From: JAFLUQ01 sp964442035
Lineage (GTDB): Bacteria; Bacillota; Clostridia; UMGS1883
Reading direction: 5' to 3'
Length of the DNA stretch: 42,206 nt
Assembly: GCA_964442035.1 (NCBI GenBank)
Contig: CAYTWZ010000004.1
Coordinates: 1-42,206, forward strand
The translations under genes and the position numbers were made by a program. The notes beneath the pieces were generated by a model. That model made no database searches, was not told the origin of the DNA, and saw only the letters and a program-made list of their open reading frames with translations. Numbering within the stretch: position 1 is the first letter of the stretch; every line of letters begins with the position of its first letter. Shown here in pieces: positions 1-7,328 of this stretch.

Positions 1-29
1 GTCCTGCCTCCGCAACCAGAAAACAGCTT

Positions 30-60
30 TCCCAGGCGTTGAGCTTGTCAGCGCCTGGGA
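30..60. repeat. 13-bp inverted repeat near left edge
   Basis: Arms TCCCAGGCGTTGA (30-42) and TCAGCGCCTGGGA (48-60) pair with one G-T wobble around a 5-base loop. No T-run follows on either strand, so it is not a convincing terminator. It could be the end of a transcription unit to the left of the window or a protein-binding palindrome. Confidence 0.55.
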
Positions 61-410
61 AGGATGTCAAAAAAATGCGGGTGCAAAAGGGCGCAAAGAT
101 TGCGTGGGTAGAGTTGAGCTAGGTAGAATGGGTATGACTACAATGATGGACAGAAGTTTTCTCTGATCCTTTCACCCCCAACAGCTTTTCCCAATACTGA
201 CATTCATCGCCTTTTTTAATGACCGTCATCGTCATTGAAGTGGGCAACTAGTTTCCACTGCCGAGGCTGTGCCGTTCCAGTAAACGCTCCCGTCCTTAAC
301 TCCTGGTACTATGAGGCTGCCTAAGGCAGTATCAGAACGATCATCGCAAGACACAACAGGTTTTCCTTCTGTTTTCTCTTATGACCGCGGTTTGCTAAAT
401 TTCACAAAAC
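61..410. other. No intact gene seen
   Basis: No frame here combines a ribosome site with a recognisable protein. A short minus-strand frame around 130-235 (36 codons, with two Cys and several His) and a neighbouring frame suggest a decayed gene, but no family is recognisable. The stretch may be flanking or junction DNA. Confidence 0.4.
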
Positions 411-413
411 CCC

Positions 414-442
414 TTGACAAAAGCTGTTTGGTTTGTTAAGAT
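414..442 (+). promoter_or_regulatory. Sigma-70-type promoter for a short RNA unit
   Basis: A perfect -35 TTGACA (414-419) is followed by a 17-base spacer and TAAGAT (437-442, 4 of 6 consensus). Predicted transcription starts near 449. The first thing downstream is a strong terminator at 483-518, not a gene. Confidence 0.65.
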
Positions 443-448
443 AAGTTC

Positions 449-519
449 CGTGATGATAAGCGGTATTTATCACAAGCCTTTTCCCACCTCTCTCCTGCCA
501 GAGAGAGGTGGGATTTTTA
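449..519 (+). ncRNA. Candidate short RNA or attenuated leader (about 70 nt)
   Basis: The unit is bounded by the promoter at 414-442 and the terminator at 483-518. Its first part can fold (GTGAT at 452-456 with ATCAC further on, plus an inner ATA/TAT pairing), and the second part is the terminator stem. No reading frame of useful length lies inside. It could be a free small RNA or an attenuated leader for the gene at 711, with read-through expressing that gene. Neither is shown by sequence alone. Confidence 0.4.
483..518 (+). terminator. Rho-independent terminator
   Basis: A perfect 12-bp stem (CCCACCTCTCTC at 483-494 with GAGAGAGGTGGG at 501-512), 6-base loop, then ATTTTT. It lies 192 bases upstream of the next gene, so it ends the short RNA started at 414-442. 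Confidence 0.85.
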
Positions 520-710
520 ATTCGACCTGTGGTCAGAATCTCAGTTACGGTAAAACATTTACACCAACCATCATCGTGTAAACACCCACCGCACTCCGTA
601 GGCAATCACCAAACTCATCGCTTCCAGAGGTTCCGACGGATATTATTTTAGCAAATAACGAAGAAATGTCAATAACGAATTTCGGACAAAATATTACAAG
701 GAGAATTGCG

Positions 711-2234
711 ATGGGAAATTCTGACAAGTTACCAGAAACCATTCATGATACGTTAGATATCAAGAATTGTTCTTACGTCCCTAAGCGCTCAAAAGGCAAC
801 ATGCGCTTCAAAGCAAGTATTAAGCTAAATTTTGACCAAATTCTTGACACGTGGATTAATTTGATTTCTGAAAGTCAATGGTCAACATATTTTTACCATG
901 GCTCTCTTGTCACGGTAGCTGCTCCAGGGCCTCGCAGTGCAGTTAAGATACCACTCTTACTCATAATACACAAAAAAGAAGAATATGCACATATCTATAT
1001 GATCAAGAGTACTTTCGAGCAGCTGCCAAGTGAAATAAAGAACAGACTACACGTGAAAGACCCGGCAAGAAACGGATCCAATGACAAGACTCAATCTTCA
1101 AATAAACCTCAAAAAGAGGTTGCGGAAACGAAAATTAATCAAATACAGGATGAACCAGGTCCTGCAATTCGAAAGCCTAAGCCTATTGTCTGGGGAGCGT
1201 ACCGTTCCCAAATTCTCTCACTGTTAAATGACTGTATTGTATCAACAACGTTGTCTCTTGATGTTGATCATAACATCGACTGTTTCCTTTGTACAGAAAA
1301 GGATAGGACTGGGCATACACGTTATTATCTTTCTGTAGAAACATATAATAAGCTTGCGGTCAGCGTTAAAGAATTGATGAATTATCAGGGTGAAGATAAG
1401 TTCTTAAGCTCATTACAAAAGGCACGACAATTTACTTCAACACACCCTGTAGGAAAGCAACTGCGCGATGGAAAAAAGTTACGGGGAATTTCAAAAAAAG
1501 CCATAGATCGGCTGTTTTTGAATAACAAAGTAAAGACCATGGACGTTGATTTTAACGATGGTACGGATCAGGTGGTAATAAGGCTCTACCAGTCAGTGGC
1601 CAGTAAAAAGCTCTACATATTACAGCAAGACTTTGAAAAAATTCCTGATAATATTCGCAGGCAGTTAAACATCCCTTATCGTCAGTCTGCGCATACAAAC
1701 AAAAAAACAAGAAAAAGTGAGGAATCCTTCAGGAAAATAGTTTCCTATTCCGGAAAGATTGTTATAAACGATAGCATAATTTCACGGTGCAAATCCTATG
1801 CTGTTCCCATTGGAGAGGAAAAATATCGCTTGGATGGATATATATCAGAGACAACAGGGAGTCTGCTTGTGCCAGCAAGTGTTTTTATTAAAACTGTTCC
1901 AATGGAGCTATGGCATGAATCAAACATATCCGATCCTAAGAGATTACTTCCTCCGCAAGGCCAGCAAGGATTACCCTATGGAATTGGAGATGCTGATTTA
2001 CAGGATTGCTCTATTTTGTTTAAGTATGGATACTCAGTAAGGAAATCTGTCCCTTATGATACTCGGAGAAAAGCACTTGATGCCGCTCTGACAGATCATG
2101 CGATTACAAAGGAACAGGCCATCCGCCATATTAACCATTTAATCGCGCTGAATAAAACCCGTTATCCCAATGCCTGTGCCCGGTGGCGTGATGACATAGA
2201 GTATTTGAACCAGTTGCCCGATCCAGACAGTTAA
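711..2234 (+). CDS. Unknown cargo protein with four degenerate repeats
   Basis: This 507-residue protein is not recognised. The start is ATG 711 because AAGGAG (698-703) sits 7 bases before it; an in-frame ATG at 666 lacks a ribosome site. The protein appears to hold four degenerate alpha/beta repeats of about 90 residues, each with a strand pair, a basic turn and a helix (for example the segments ending FEQLPSEIKNRL and FEKIPDNIRRQL), separated by charged linkers. The last 65 residues form a helical domain beginning YGYSVRKS and ending ARWRDDIEYLNQL, which resembles C-terminal domains seen on accessory Firmicutes proteins (from memory, unverified). There is no signal peptide or membrane segment. 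The gene is clearly more AT-rich than the conjugation genes and on the opposite strand, suggesting separately acquired cargo. A defence or regulatory role is possible but not shown. Confidence 0.75.
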   Translation: MGNSDKLPETIHDTLDIKNCSYVPKRSKGNMRFKASIKLNFDQILDTWINLISESQWSTYFYHGSLVTVAAPGPRSAVKIPLLLIIHKKEEYAHIYMIKSTFEQLPSEIKNRLHVKDPARNGSNDKTQSSNKPQKEVAETKINQIQDEPGPAIRKPKPIVWGAYRSQILSLLNDCIVSTTLSLDVDHNIDCFLCTEKDRTGHTRYYLSVETYNKLAVSVKELMNYQGEDKFLSSLQKARQFTSTHPVGKQLRDGKKLRGISKKAIDRLFLNNKVKTMDVDFNDGTDQVVIRLYQSVASKKLYILQQDFEKIPDNIRRQLNIPYRQSAHTNKKTRKSEESFRKIVSYSGKIVINDSIISRCKSYAVPIGEEKYRLDGYISETTGSLLVPASVFIKTVPMELWHESNISDPKRLLPPQGQQGLPYGIGDADLQDCSILFKYGYSVRKSVPYDTRRKALDAALTDHAITKEQAIRHINHLIALNKTRYPNACARWRDDIEYLNQLPDPDS

Positions 2235-2238
2235 TCCG

Positions 2239-2280
2239 CCTGGGGCCTGTGTGCTTCATCACACAAGCCCCAGGATTTTC
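2239..2280 (+). terminator. Terminator of the cargo gene
   Basis: CCTGGGGCCTGTGTG (2239-2253) pairs with CACACAAGCCCCAGG (2260-2274) with one mismatch, followed by ATTTTC. It starts 4 bases after the stop codon at 2234. Confidence 0.8.
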
Positions 2281-2348
2281 TTGATTTCTTTGTGGCTGTA
2301 GGTTACGGGATCCGCCCGATACTCAGCAGCGGCTTTCTGCCCCGCTTT

Positions 2349-2633
2349 TTACTTTGCCAGCTTAAACAGCATATATTGATTAAGGCTGACGCCTTCAATA
2401 TCTGCTTCCTGTTTCAGCGTTTTGTGAAGGCTGCGGGGAATCCGGAGCAGGATTTTTCCGCTGTATCCGTCCAGACTGTTCCTTAATTCGTCCAGAGAAA
2501 CTACAGAGCCGTCATCCATGTCCTCCGCTGCTTTTAGCAAAGCTGCGTCATCCGGCGTTAATTCCTCAGGCTCCTGAGCATTGATTTGTTGAAACCGCTT
2601 TTCAATTTCCTCCGGTGTAAGATTCTTAGCCAT
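2349..2633 (-). CDS. RHH-type antitoxin of a RelE-family toxin
   Basis: This 94-residue protein has an acidic N-terminal half and a C-terminal ribbon-helix-helix-like segment (GKILLRIPRSLHKTLKQEA then SLNQYMLFKLAK), as in HicB/RHH-type antitoxins. The start is ATG 2633, since AGGAGG lies 8 bases before it; the in-frame GTG 2642 is too close to that site. The ribosome site overlaps the stop codon of the toxin gene, so the two are translationally coupled. The order is toxin first, antitoxin second. Likely role: neutralise the toxin encoded at 2646 and repress the shared promoter. The C-terminal position of the DNA-binding segment is less usual for RelB-like proteins. Confidence 0.75.
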   Translation of the reverse strand: MAKNLTPEEIEKRFQQINAQEPEELTPDDAALLKAAEDMDDGSVVSLDELRNSLDGYSGKILLRIPRSLHKTLKQEADIEGVSLNQYMLFKLAK

Positions 2634-2645
2634 GGTCTGCACCTC

Positions 2646-2891
2646 CTAATACTTGATATTTGATCTTGTGTTGATTTCAATTACTGTAATTACGATTTGA
2701 CCTTTTTCCCATTCAAATACAATTTGATAATGGGCAATTTTGAATCTGTATCTGTTTTTTGTGCCAGCAAGTGGAACAATGTCGCCCTCCAGCCTGGAGA
2801 GTTTATCCAGCGCCTTGTATAATTTCTTCCTGGTTGGCTCATCGGCACCCTCAAGATATTTACGGGGTTGTTTCTTTAGTACAATTTCCAT
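2646..2891 (-). CDS. RelE/ParE-family toxin
   Basis: At 81 residues this matches the family length. It has the compact RelE pattern: N-terminal helices with basic residues (KKLYKALDKLSRLEG), then strands (NRYRFKIAHYQIVFEWEKG, QIVITVIEI) typical of ribosome-dependent mRNA interferases. The fold is recognised from the pattern; target and activity are inferred. It is the first gene of a two-gene operon with the antitoxin immediately downstream, and is transcribed from the near-consensus promoter at 2917-2945. A GAGGGG-like ribosome site lies about 12 bases before the ATG, a weak placement that may keep toxin translation low. Confidence 0.8.
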   Translation of the reverse strand: MEIVLKKQPRKYLEGADEPTRKKLYKALDKLSRLEGDIVPLAGTKNRYRFKIAHYQIVFEWEKGQIVITVIEINTRSNIKY

Positions 2892-2916
2892 TCTCTATAT
2901 CATCCCCTCTGTAAGT

Positions 2917-2945
2917 ATTGTACTATATATAGTATCATTTGTCAA
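2917..2945 (-). promoter_or_regulatory. TA promoter with embedded palindromic operator
   Basis: On the minus strand, TTGACA (2945-2940), a 17-base spacer and TACAAT (2922-2917). A perfect 14-bp palindrome TACTATATATAGTA (2921-2934) lies across the spacer and -10 edge, as expected of an autoregulatory operator bound by the antitoxin. Confidence 0.8.
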
Positions 2946-3165
2946 CTGCTTTTTGCAACTTTTTACTTTCAAAAATTTTAATATAAGTCTTCCGTTCCTT
3001 CCTGGGGATCTCCAGGAGAACCAGAGCCTCTTGAATGGGGATATGCAGGTTCTTCATAATCATGGATAGGTTTTTTGTGGTGGCAAGGATCTTGCCGTGC
3101 CGGATGCCCTCCTGCCGGGCGTCCTTGAGCTGCTGGGTAAGTGGGTTAGTTGTCTGATTTTCCAT
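2935..3165 (-). CDS. Rpn-type C-terminal tail protein (probable remnant)
   Basis: This 76-residue protein resembles only the C-terminal helical tail of Rpn-family (PD-(D/E)XK transposase-like) proteins: a charged DARQEGIRHGKILATTKN helix followed by IPIQEALVLLEIPRKER, like the tail repeats used for oligomerisation or DNA contact. The nuclease core is absent. A ribosome site (GAAAGG, about 7 bases before the ATG) shows it can be translated as it stands. The end overlaps the -35 region of the TA promoter downstream. It is either a truncated remnant or a small free-standing regulator. Confidence 0.55.
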   Translation of the reverse strand: MENQTTNPLTQQLKDARQEGIRHGKILATTKNLSMIMKNLHIPIQEALVLLEIPRKERKTYIKIFESKKLQKAVDK

Positions 3166-3663
3166 TTTGATTTCCTTTCTTAATTATAGATTTTTTCAAT
3201 GCAAAAATGTTGCTGAATTTTTTACTAAGGTTTCCGGGATAGCCCACAGGGTTGACCACAGGCTGACGCCTGGCGGTTGCCCACAGACTTTCCCACACCA
3301 CAAGGGCGTGGAAAAGTCTATGGACACCCTTGGACAACCCTATGGACGATCCCTGCATGGTGCCGCAGGGCTGCGCCCCGCAGGGGTAGATGAGTGGTGG
3401 CCGCTCTCTGGGTGCTGCACCCTGCTATCCGGTTAGAGAGATATTTTTATTTTTTTGAGGGGAACGGTGGGCAGTAAGCTGCATCGTGGGAATATGCAGA
3501 TGCCTTTCAAAAAACGGCGGCATCCCGGCGAAGTTCCAAGGTTTAACTTCTGCTCCAATGGGGCAGAAGTTGCGGAGCTTAAATTATTCCCCAATGGAGA
3601 ATAATTTAGCAGCCAGCCCGGCAGAGGACAGGCAGCACAGCTTCAAAAAGGGCGCACTACCCC
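3166..3663. other. Non-coding repeat-rich region, possible replication origin
   Basis: No convincing gene lies here. The segment 3240-3345 is dense in CCACA/TGGAC motifs resembling DnaA boxes (TTGACCACA, TTGCCCACA, TTTCCCACA and, on the other strand, TTTTCCACG, each 7 of 9 to TTATCCACA) and in inverted repeats, including an AGACTTT/AAAGTCT hairpin around 3284-3324. It adjoins the winged-helix initiator-like gene at 3664-4494. The layout resembles an oriV, but nothing in the sequence proves initiation here; an oriT role is also possible. Confidence 0.35.
3545..3607. repeat. Paired palindromes, intergenic copy
   Basis: Two hairpins lie in tandem. The first has arms AACTTCTGC (3545-3553) and GCAGAAGTT (3563-3571); the second has AAATTATTC (3581-3589) and GAATAATTT (3599-3607). 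Both centre on CCAATGG, while the arms differ but stay self-complementary. The first is nearly identical to a palindrome inside parB at 38911-38941, and the spacing between the two hairpins is alike. Confidence 0.8.
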
Positions 3664-4494
3664 CTATGCGGTCAAATCAGGTTCGTCACAGAGGGACACG
3701 ATCACGCCGGTGCCATCGAAGTACAAGGGCTTCATCCAGGAAAAATCCAGGTCAAAACTGTGCAAATCGCCGAATTGGCCGACACCTTTTTTCCTTTCTC
3801 TCTTAGTAAAGCCTTCCGTTATCTGGTTAATAATCCTATGCTTGCTAAATTTCGGACTACCCTCCCCAGAAAGGCGGCGGTCCGCCCCGCCGGAGATGAC
3901 CATATCCGTCAAATAGTAGGTGTTGGCAGCGTAGCAGCCCCGCTTTGTGGAACAGTGGTGGCGTACCACCGCCTGGGTAAGGCGCAGCGCTTTCAGTGCC
4001 AGGCACACGGTGGACTTTGCCATATCCAGGTTGGCCTTTTCCTTGGATTTCAGTTTCCCCGCAATATGCCGGATGGACGGGAACGCGCGTCCCTTGCGGC
4101 CTGCGCAGCGGTACAGGAACAGGAGATTTGCCAGAGTGGAAGGCAGGAGCTTGTAGCGCAGGATTTCCCGTTTCAGGAGGGTGTAGCCGCCGACACGTTT
4201 TACCCAGACATACCGGTTGGCGGCATAGATCAGCCGTTTTCTTTCGTCGCTGTAGCGGTAGCTCCGCTTCTTAATGATGTACCCGCCCCGGACCAGCTCA
4301 GAGATAGCCTGTTGGGTAGTCGCCGTGCTGCAATGGGAGATCTGTGCCAGCTCGGCAAAGGTCACGGTAACAGTTCGGTTCTCCCGTCCGGACAGAAACA
4401 GCAGCGCCAGGGCAACCGCCTTGGTGGTATAGTGGACAGTGGTGTCATTGATCAGCTCATTGGGCACGGCTGCTACCGGGTGCAGGTACTTCAT
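3664..4494 (-). CDS. Winged-helix replication-initiator-like protein
   Basis: The 276-residue product starts at ATG 4494, where AAAGGAG lies 8 bases upstream; an earlier in-frame start at 4521 has no such site. Residues about 30-90 form a winged helix-turn-helix (TVTFAELAQISHCSTATTQQ then ELVRGGYIIKKRSY), followed by a second basic helical region with FPSIRHIAGKLKS and STVCLALKAL that could be another wHTH. Two DNA-binding domains of this kind are typical of plasmid and ICE initiators and of DnaD-like proteins. It is the last gene before the repeat-rich region at 3166-3663. The role (replication or regulation of the element) is inferred from architecture and position. A palindrome GCAGAT/ATCTGC (4512-4526) just upstream may regulate it. 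Confidence 0.6.
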   Translation of the reverse strand: MKYLHPVAAVPNELINDTTVHYTTKAVALALLFLSGRENRTVTVTFAELAQISHCSTATTQQAISELVRGGYIIKKRSYRYSDERKRLIYAANRYVWVKRVGGYTLLKREILRYKLLPSTLANLLFLYRCAGRKGRAFPSIRHIAGKLKSKEKANLDMAKSTVCLALKALRLTQAVVRHHCSTKRGCYAANTYYLTDMVISGGADRRLSGEGSPKFSKHRIINQITEGFTKRERKKGVGQFGDLHSFDLDFSWMKPLYFDGTGVIVSLCDEPDLTA

Positions 4495-4511
4495 TGTGTG
4501 TTCTCCTTTCC

Positions 4512-4526
4512 GCAGATCCAATCTGC
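4512..4526. promoter_or_regulatory. Small palindrome before the initiator-like gene
   Basis: GCAGAT (4512-4517) and ATCTGC (4521-4526) form a perfect palindrome with a 3-base centre, directly upstream of the ribosome site of the gene starting at 4494. It could be an operator or an mRNA hairpin near the ribosome site. Confidence 0.5.
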
Positions 4527-4540
4527 ATATTTTGGAGTCA

Positions 4541-4627
4541 AAAAAGCCCGAATGGAGACGATAGAAATTTCCAGGACGATGGGATGTTCATCCAAAGTCC
4601 TGGGAATCGCTCCATTCGGGCATTTTT
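4541..4627 (-). terminator. Large nested hairpin, bidirectional terminator
   Basis: The outer stem is perfect over 12 bp (GCCCGAATGGAG at 4546-4557 with CTCCATTCGGGC at 4610-4621), flanked by an A-run on the left and a T-run on the right. Inside are TTCCAGGAC/GTCCTGGGAA arms and an innermost GGATG/CATCC. It lies between the end of the kinase gene (4655) and the start of the initiator-like gene (4494) and would stop transcription in either direction. Confidence 0.75.
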
Positions 4628-4654
4628 TTGAGTTTTTAGGATTGCATTATGCTG

Positions 4655-5620
4655 TTAAAGGGTAGGGCCGCGTTCTATCAGTCCTTTGCTGGGTGTTGGG
4701 GGCTGTTTGCGCTGGTTTGCTATCGCTTCCTTGACAAGCGTGTCCAACGTCTTGCTGGAGCACCGCTTTAATGCTCTGTCCAGGATCAGCTCCTTGCGCA
4801 AAGTAATGGACTGGATCAAAAAGTCTTTCCGCGCATCTGACATATAGGGCGTATCCTCAATGATCCTCCGTATCTTTTGCATGTCGATCCAGGGAACAAT
4901 GCGCAAAATCGCGTCTCCGAGCGGAGGAATTGGGTTTTTAAAGAACTCGGCACAGTTGATCCGCTTTCCCTCGTAACTGTAGGCGGAATACACATTGTAG
5001 GCTTCGTTCTTTAGTTTGCTGCTGTCAGTTAACAGGTCTTTCAGATACTTGTCTCCTAACAATGCGTGTAAACTTGACCCGCAATCGTAAATTGGGGCAA
5101 ATGCCAGCCCATCCTTAGAATTTAGGAAGCCCCAGTTATGCAGATGCCGGTCTTCATTGGCAATCAGGGTGTCCACAACAAACATATCCCAGAAGGAATT
5201 CTTTATCTCATCTTTGTTCTGAATTAGAGGATTAGAATCAATTATTTCGTAGACATCTTCGATGTGAACTTTGGCCTTTCTCCCCATTGTTGTCGTGCTG
5301 ATAGCAATACACGAAAATTCATGGAGCGTATGCTCTGGTGAAGTGAAGTCTTTACAGGCAACGACTACTTTTTCTTTCCCTGCTGAATCCCGGTATGTCC
5401 CCAGCAAGGTCTCCTGAACAGGAATTCCTATGCTTTCAAAAATATGACATCCGATATACTCGGAAAACTGGTTGTTTATGTAGGACAGAGGGATGTTCTT
5501 TTGACGCACAGGGTCAGGGAACTTGACAAGGTAGTTTTCGCCATTATAGACGAGTTTTTTCTTCTGCTCAGAACCGCCGTAATTGTTGGGCAATTCCCTG
5601 CAATTTGTAAAATCAATCAT
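4655..5620 (-). CDS. HipA/CtkA-like serine-threonine kinase
   Basis: The start is ATG 5620, overlapping the stop of the upstream small gene (TGATG) with a GGGGG ribosome site 8 bases before. The 321-residue protein has the HipA-like kinase pattern: a GGSEQKK loop near the N-terminus, a nucleotide-binding strand YLVKFP, the catalytic loop IANEDRHLHNWGFL (Asp and Asn for phosphotransfer and metal), and the metal-binding YDCGSSL. It lacks a recognisable HipA N-terminal subdomain and is shorter than Escherichia coli HipA, so it fits the compact CtkA-like branch. The family phosphorylates proteins such as aminoacyl-tRNA synthetases; the target here is unknown. It forms a tight operon with the small protein at 5620-5853, presumably a toxin or signalling kinase with its partner. 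Confidence 0.8.
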   Translation of the reverse strand: MIDFTNCRELPNNYGGSEQKKKLVYNGENYLVKFPDPVRQKNIPLSYINNQFSEYIGCHIFESIGIPVQETLLGTYRDSAGKEKVVVACKDFTSPEHTLHEFSCIAISTTTMGRKAKVHIEDVYEIIDSNPLIQNKDEIKNSFWDMFVVDTLIANEDRHLHNWGFLNSKDGLAFAPIYDCGSSLHALLGDKYLKDLLTDSSKLKNEAYNVYSAYSYEGKRINCAEFFKNPIPPLGDAILRIVPWIDMQKIRRIIEDTPYMSDARKDFLIQSITLRKELILDRALKRCSSKTLDTLVKEAIANQRKQPPTPSKGLIERGPTL

Positions 5621-5853
5621 CACGTAAGCCCCCAAAAATAGTCCATCATTTCACTGCGTGTTTCCGCGCTCATAATGCAGCAGGAGCAGAATGATTTCAT
5701 AGTAAGCCCTGCCCTATATATCGTTTTTTGCAGCAAGTAGTGTTTCCAATCATCATTTGGATTTTTATCGAACTCCGCCTTGGCGTCATATATCGCCTGA
5801 ATATCCTCATTCAGCGGATACTCAAAATCGTTTGGGTCATACTTTCTTTCCAA
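5620..5853 (-). CDS. Small partner protein of the HipA-like kinase
   Basis: A 77-residue protein, not recognised as a named family. The best start is TTG 5853, because GGAGG lies 8 bases before it; ATG 5868 and GTG 5874 are in frame but the GGAGG lies inside them. It has an acidic N-terminal half (YDPNDFEYPLNEDIQAIYDA) and a helical C-terminal half with a CSCC cluster. No helix-turn-helix is visible, so it is not a HipB-type repressor. Its stop codon overlaps the start of the kinase gene, implying coupled translation and a functional pair, probably antitoxin-like. Confidence 0.65.
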   Translation of the reverse strand: MERKYDPNDFEYPLNEDIQAIYDAKAEFDKNPNDDWKHYLLQKTIYRAGLTMKSFCSCCIMSAETRSEMMDYFWGLT

Positions 5854-5943
5854 CGCGATTACCTCCATGTTCACAATTACTTGGTTCTATTGCACCGATG
5901 GTTCATCATGCTGCCATCTCCGGAGAGAAGGAATTTTATGGCA

Positions 5944-6750
5944 TCAGCGTTCCAATTCGGCTTTTCTTGGAGACTGCCTTGCTGTTGCATCCTGATCTCG
6001 TTGCCCATTGCTCTGTCCCGGCTGTATTGCCTTGGCACTTTCTTTTTCCCTCAGCTTTTTAATAATGCTGTCCAGATTTTCGTTGTTTGCGACACCGGGA
6101 TAGTTCTGCTCAAAGACTATCAGAGCAACCTTTGTATTCTTCTCCTCAACGGCAGTCAAAGTAAACATTTCTGTAAAATGCCCTTTTTGCATCACGTTTC
6201 GGATGAAATCAATAGAGTCTTTTGGTATGCTGTCCCATCCGCCGTACAGATCCTTCACCGCACATTCGATTGCATCCAGAGAAATTGGTGTGTTTTGTTT
6301 TTCGTGTTCGCTCAGAATCCCAATAATGTCTGACAAATCGTTTTTATACTTTCGTCCGGAACGCAGTTTCATAGCAATTAGATACTCTGCGGTAACCGTT
6401 CGGATCGTGAGCACATTGGAGAAGGTTCGATAGTGCCGGGAAAACTGGTCAAGCTTAGGGGTATAGGAGCTGGTATACATAAAATCGGCATTCATCCACC
6501 CATTTGGAAGTCCGTACTTGTCCCCCACACGGTTAATGGCATCTTTCATGGAAGATGCAGCATGGATCACCGCATCCACATCCGTAGTCATGTTACGAAA
6601 ACCGTAATTTGCCAAAACCGCAGCCCCGCCTACCAGGATGATCTCAGCGGGCATAGCTTTTCCTACACGTTTGCGATACTCCTTTGCCAGTTCCTTCAAA
6701 TAGCCATCAAGGTTTTCTTTTGTAAAATAATTTGAAGCTTCAGATGACAT
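5944..6750 (-). CDS. Nucleotidyltransferase-fold protein, TA partner
   Basis: The 268-residue product starts at ATG 6750, with GTGAGG upstream, inside the end of the preceding gene (11-base overlap). It has the nucleotidyltransferase signature of the AbiEii/DUF6036 type: IILVGGAAVLANYGF followed by MTTDVDAVI, giving the GG and two-Asp metal-binding motif, then a helical domain with a conserved YLIAMKL. Members of this superfamily act as toxins by modifying tRNA or other substrates; that activity is inferred. The C-terminal 30 residues are polar, basic and probably disordered. It is paired with the XRE regulator just upstream, an arrangement like type II or type IV TA and Abi systems. Confidence 0.75.
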   Translation of the reverse strand: MSSEASNYFTKENLDGYLKELAKEYRKRVGKAMPAEIILVGGAAVLANYGFRNMTTDVDAVIHAASSMKDAINRVGDKYGLPNGWMNADFMYTSSYTPKLDQFSRHYRTFSNVLTIRTVTAEYLIAMKLRSGRKYKNDLSDIIGILSEHEKQNTPISLDAIECAVKDLYGGWDSIPKDSIDFIRNVMQKGHFTEMFTLTAVEEKNTKVALIVFEQNYPGVANNENLDSIIKKLREKESAKAIQPGQSNGQRDQDATARQSPRKAELER

Positions 6751-7306
6751 CCCGAACCTCACTTTCCACAATATTGAATCGCATAAATTCCGGAATTGCG
6801 GCGGCACGTGCGTCTTCCCGAATCCGATCATTCCCGGACGCCGCAGCCATAGCAGCAATGCTGGATGGATAAATGGTCCTTTCTAATTTTGCACGGCGAA
6901 GATCATCATACTTGTTGCAAAGGGGAACCCCATTTATGCGACTCAGATAATCCACCATAGCCAGCAAATACAGACTCTCCGGATACCAGCCCACGTCATA
7001 ATAGCGACGTATATTATCCAACTCCAACTCCTGGATCAGGAACTGGACATCGCCAAGTGATTTCAGTTGGTGGCAAACATTGCTCTTGAACAGCTCAAAG
7101 CTGATGCGTTCTTTCATATATGGCTCCAGCAGTGTTTCCATCGTAACGCCCAGCGCTTTTGATAAACGATACACTGTGTCTGCCCCACATTTTTCAAGAC
7201 GTGTCTTGCCATTGCAAATATCATTGACCGAGGAATACGGAACCCCGCTGTCTTTTGCAAGCTGATACATTGTGAGACCATTTTGACGTAGAATATCTTG
7301 AATCAT
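6740..7306 (-). CDS. XRE-family antitoxin-like regulator
   Basis: The start is ATG 7306, since AGGGAG lies 9 bases before it; the TTG at 7315 abuts the ribosome site. Residues about 10-60 are a Cro/CI-type helix-turn-helix (MYQLAKDSGVPYSSVNDIC then TVYRLSKALGVTMETLLEP). The remaining 125 residues form a helical domain with no recognised name. The product probably binds the perfect palindrome in its own promoter (7329-7354) and neutralises the nucleotidyltransferase encoded in the overlapping next gene. The 11-base overlap supports a fixed ratio of the two proteins. Confidence 0.8.
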   Translation of the reverse strand: MIQDILRQNGLTMYQLAKDSGVPYSSVNDICNGKTRLEKCGADTVYRLSKALGVTMETLLEPYMKERISFELFKSNVCHQLKSLGDVQFLIQELELDNIRRYYDVGWYPESLYLLAMVDYLSRINGVPLCNKYDDLRRAKLERTIYPSSIAAMAAASGNDRIREDARAAAIPEFMRFNIVESEVRDVI

Positions 7307-7328
7307 GCAGATCAACTCCCTTGCATAT

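Noticed and set aside
545..742. Minus-strand frame upstream of the cargo gene
   Set aside because: It overlaps the ribosome site and start of the plus-strand gene, with no ribosome site of its own.
3240..3345. CRISPR-like repeats
   Set aside because: The repeated CCACA/TGGAC units are short, irregular and not evenly spaced, with no cas genes nearby.
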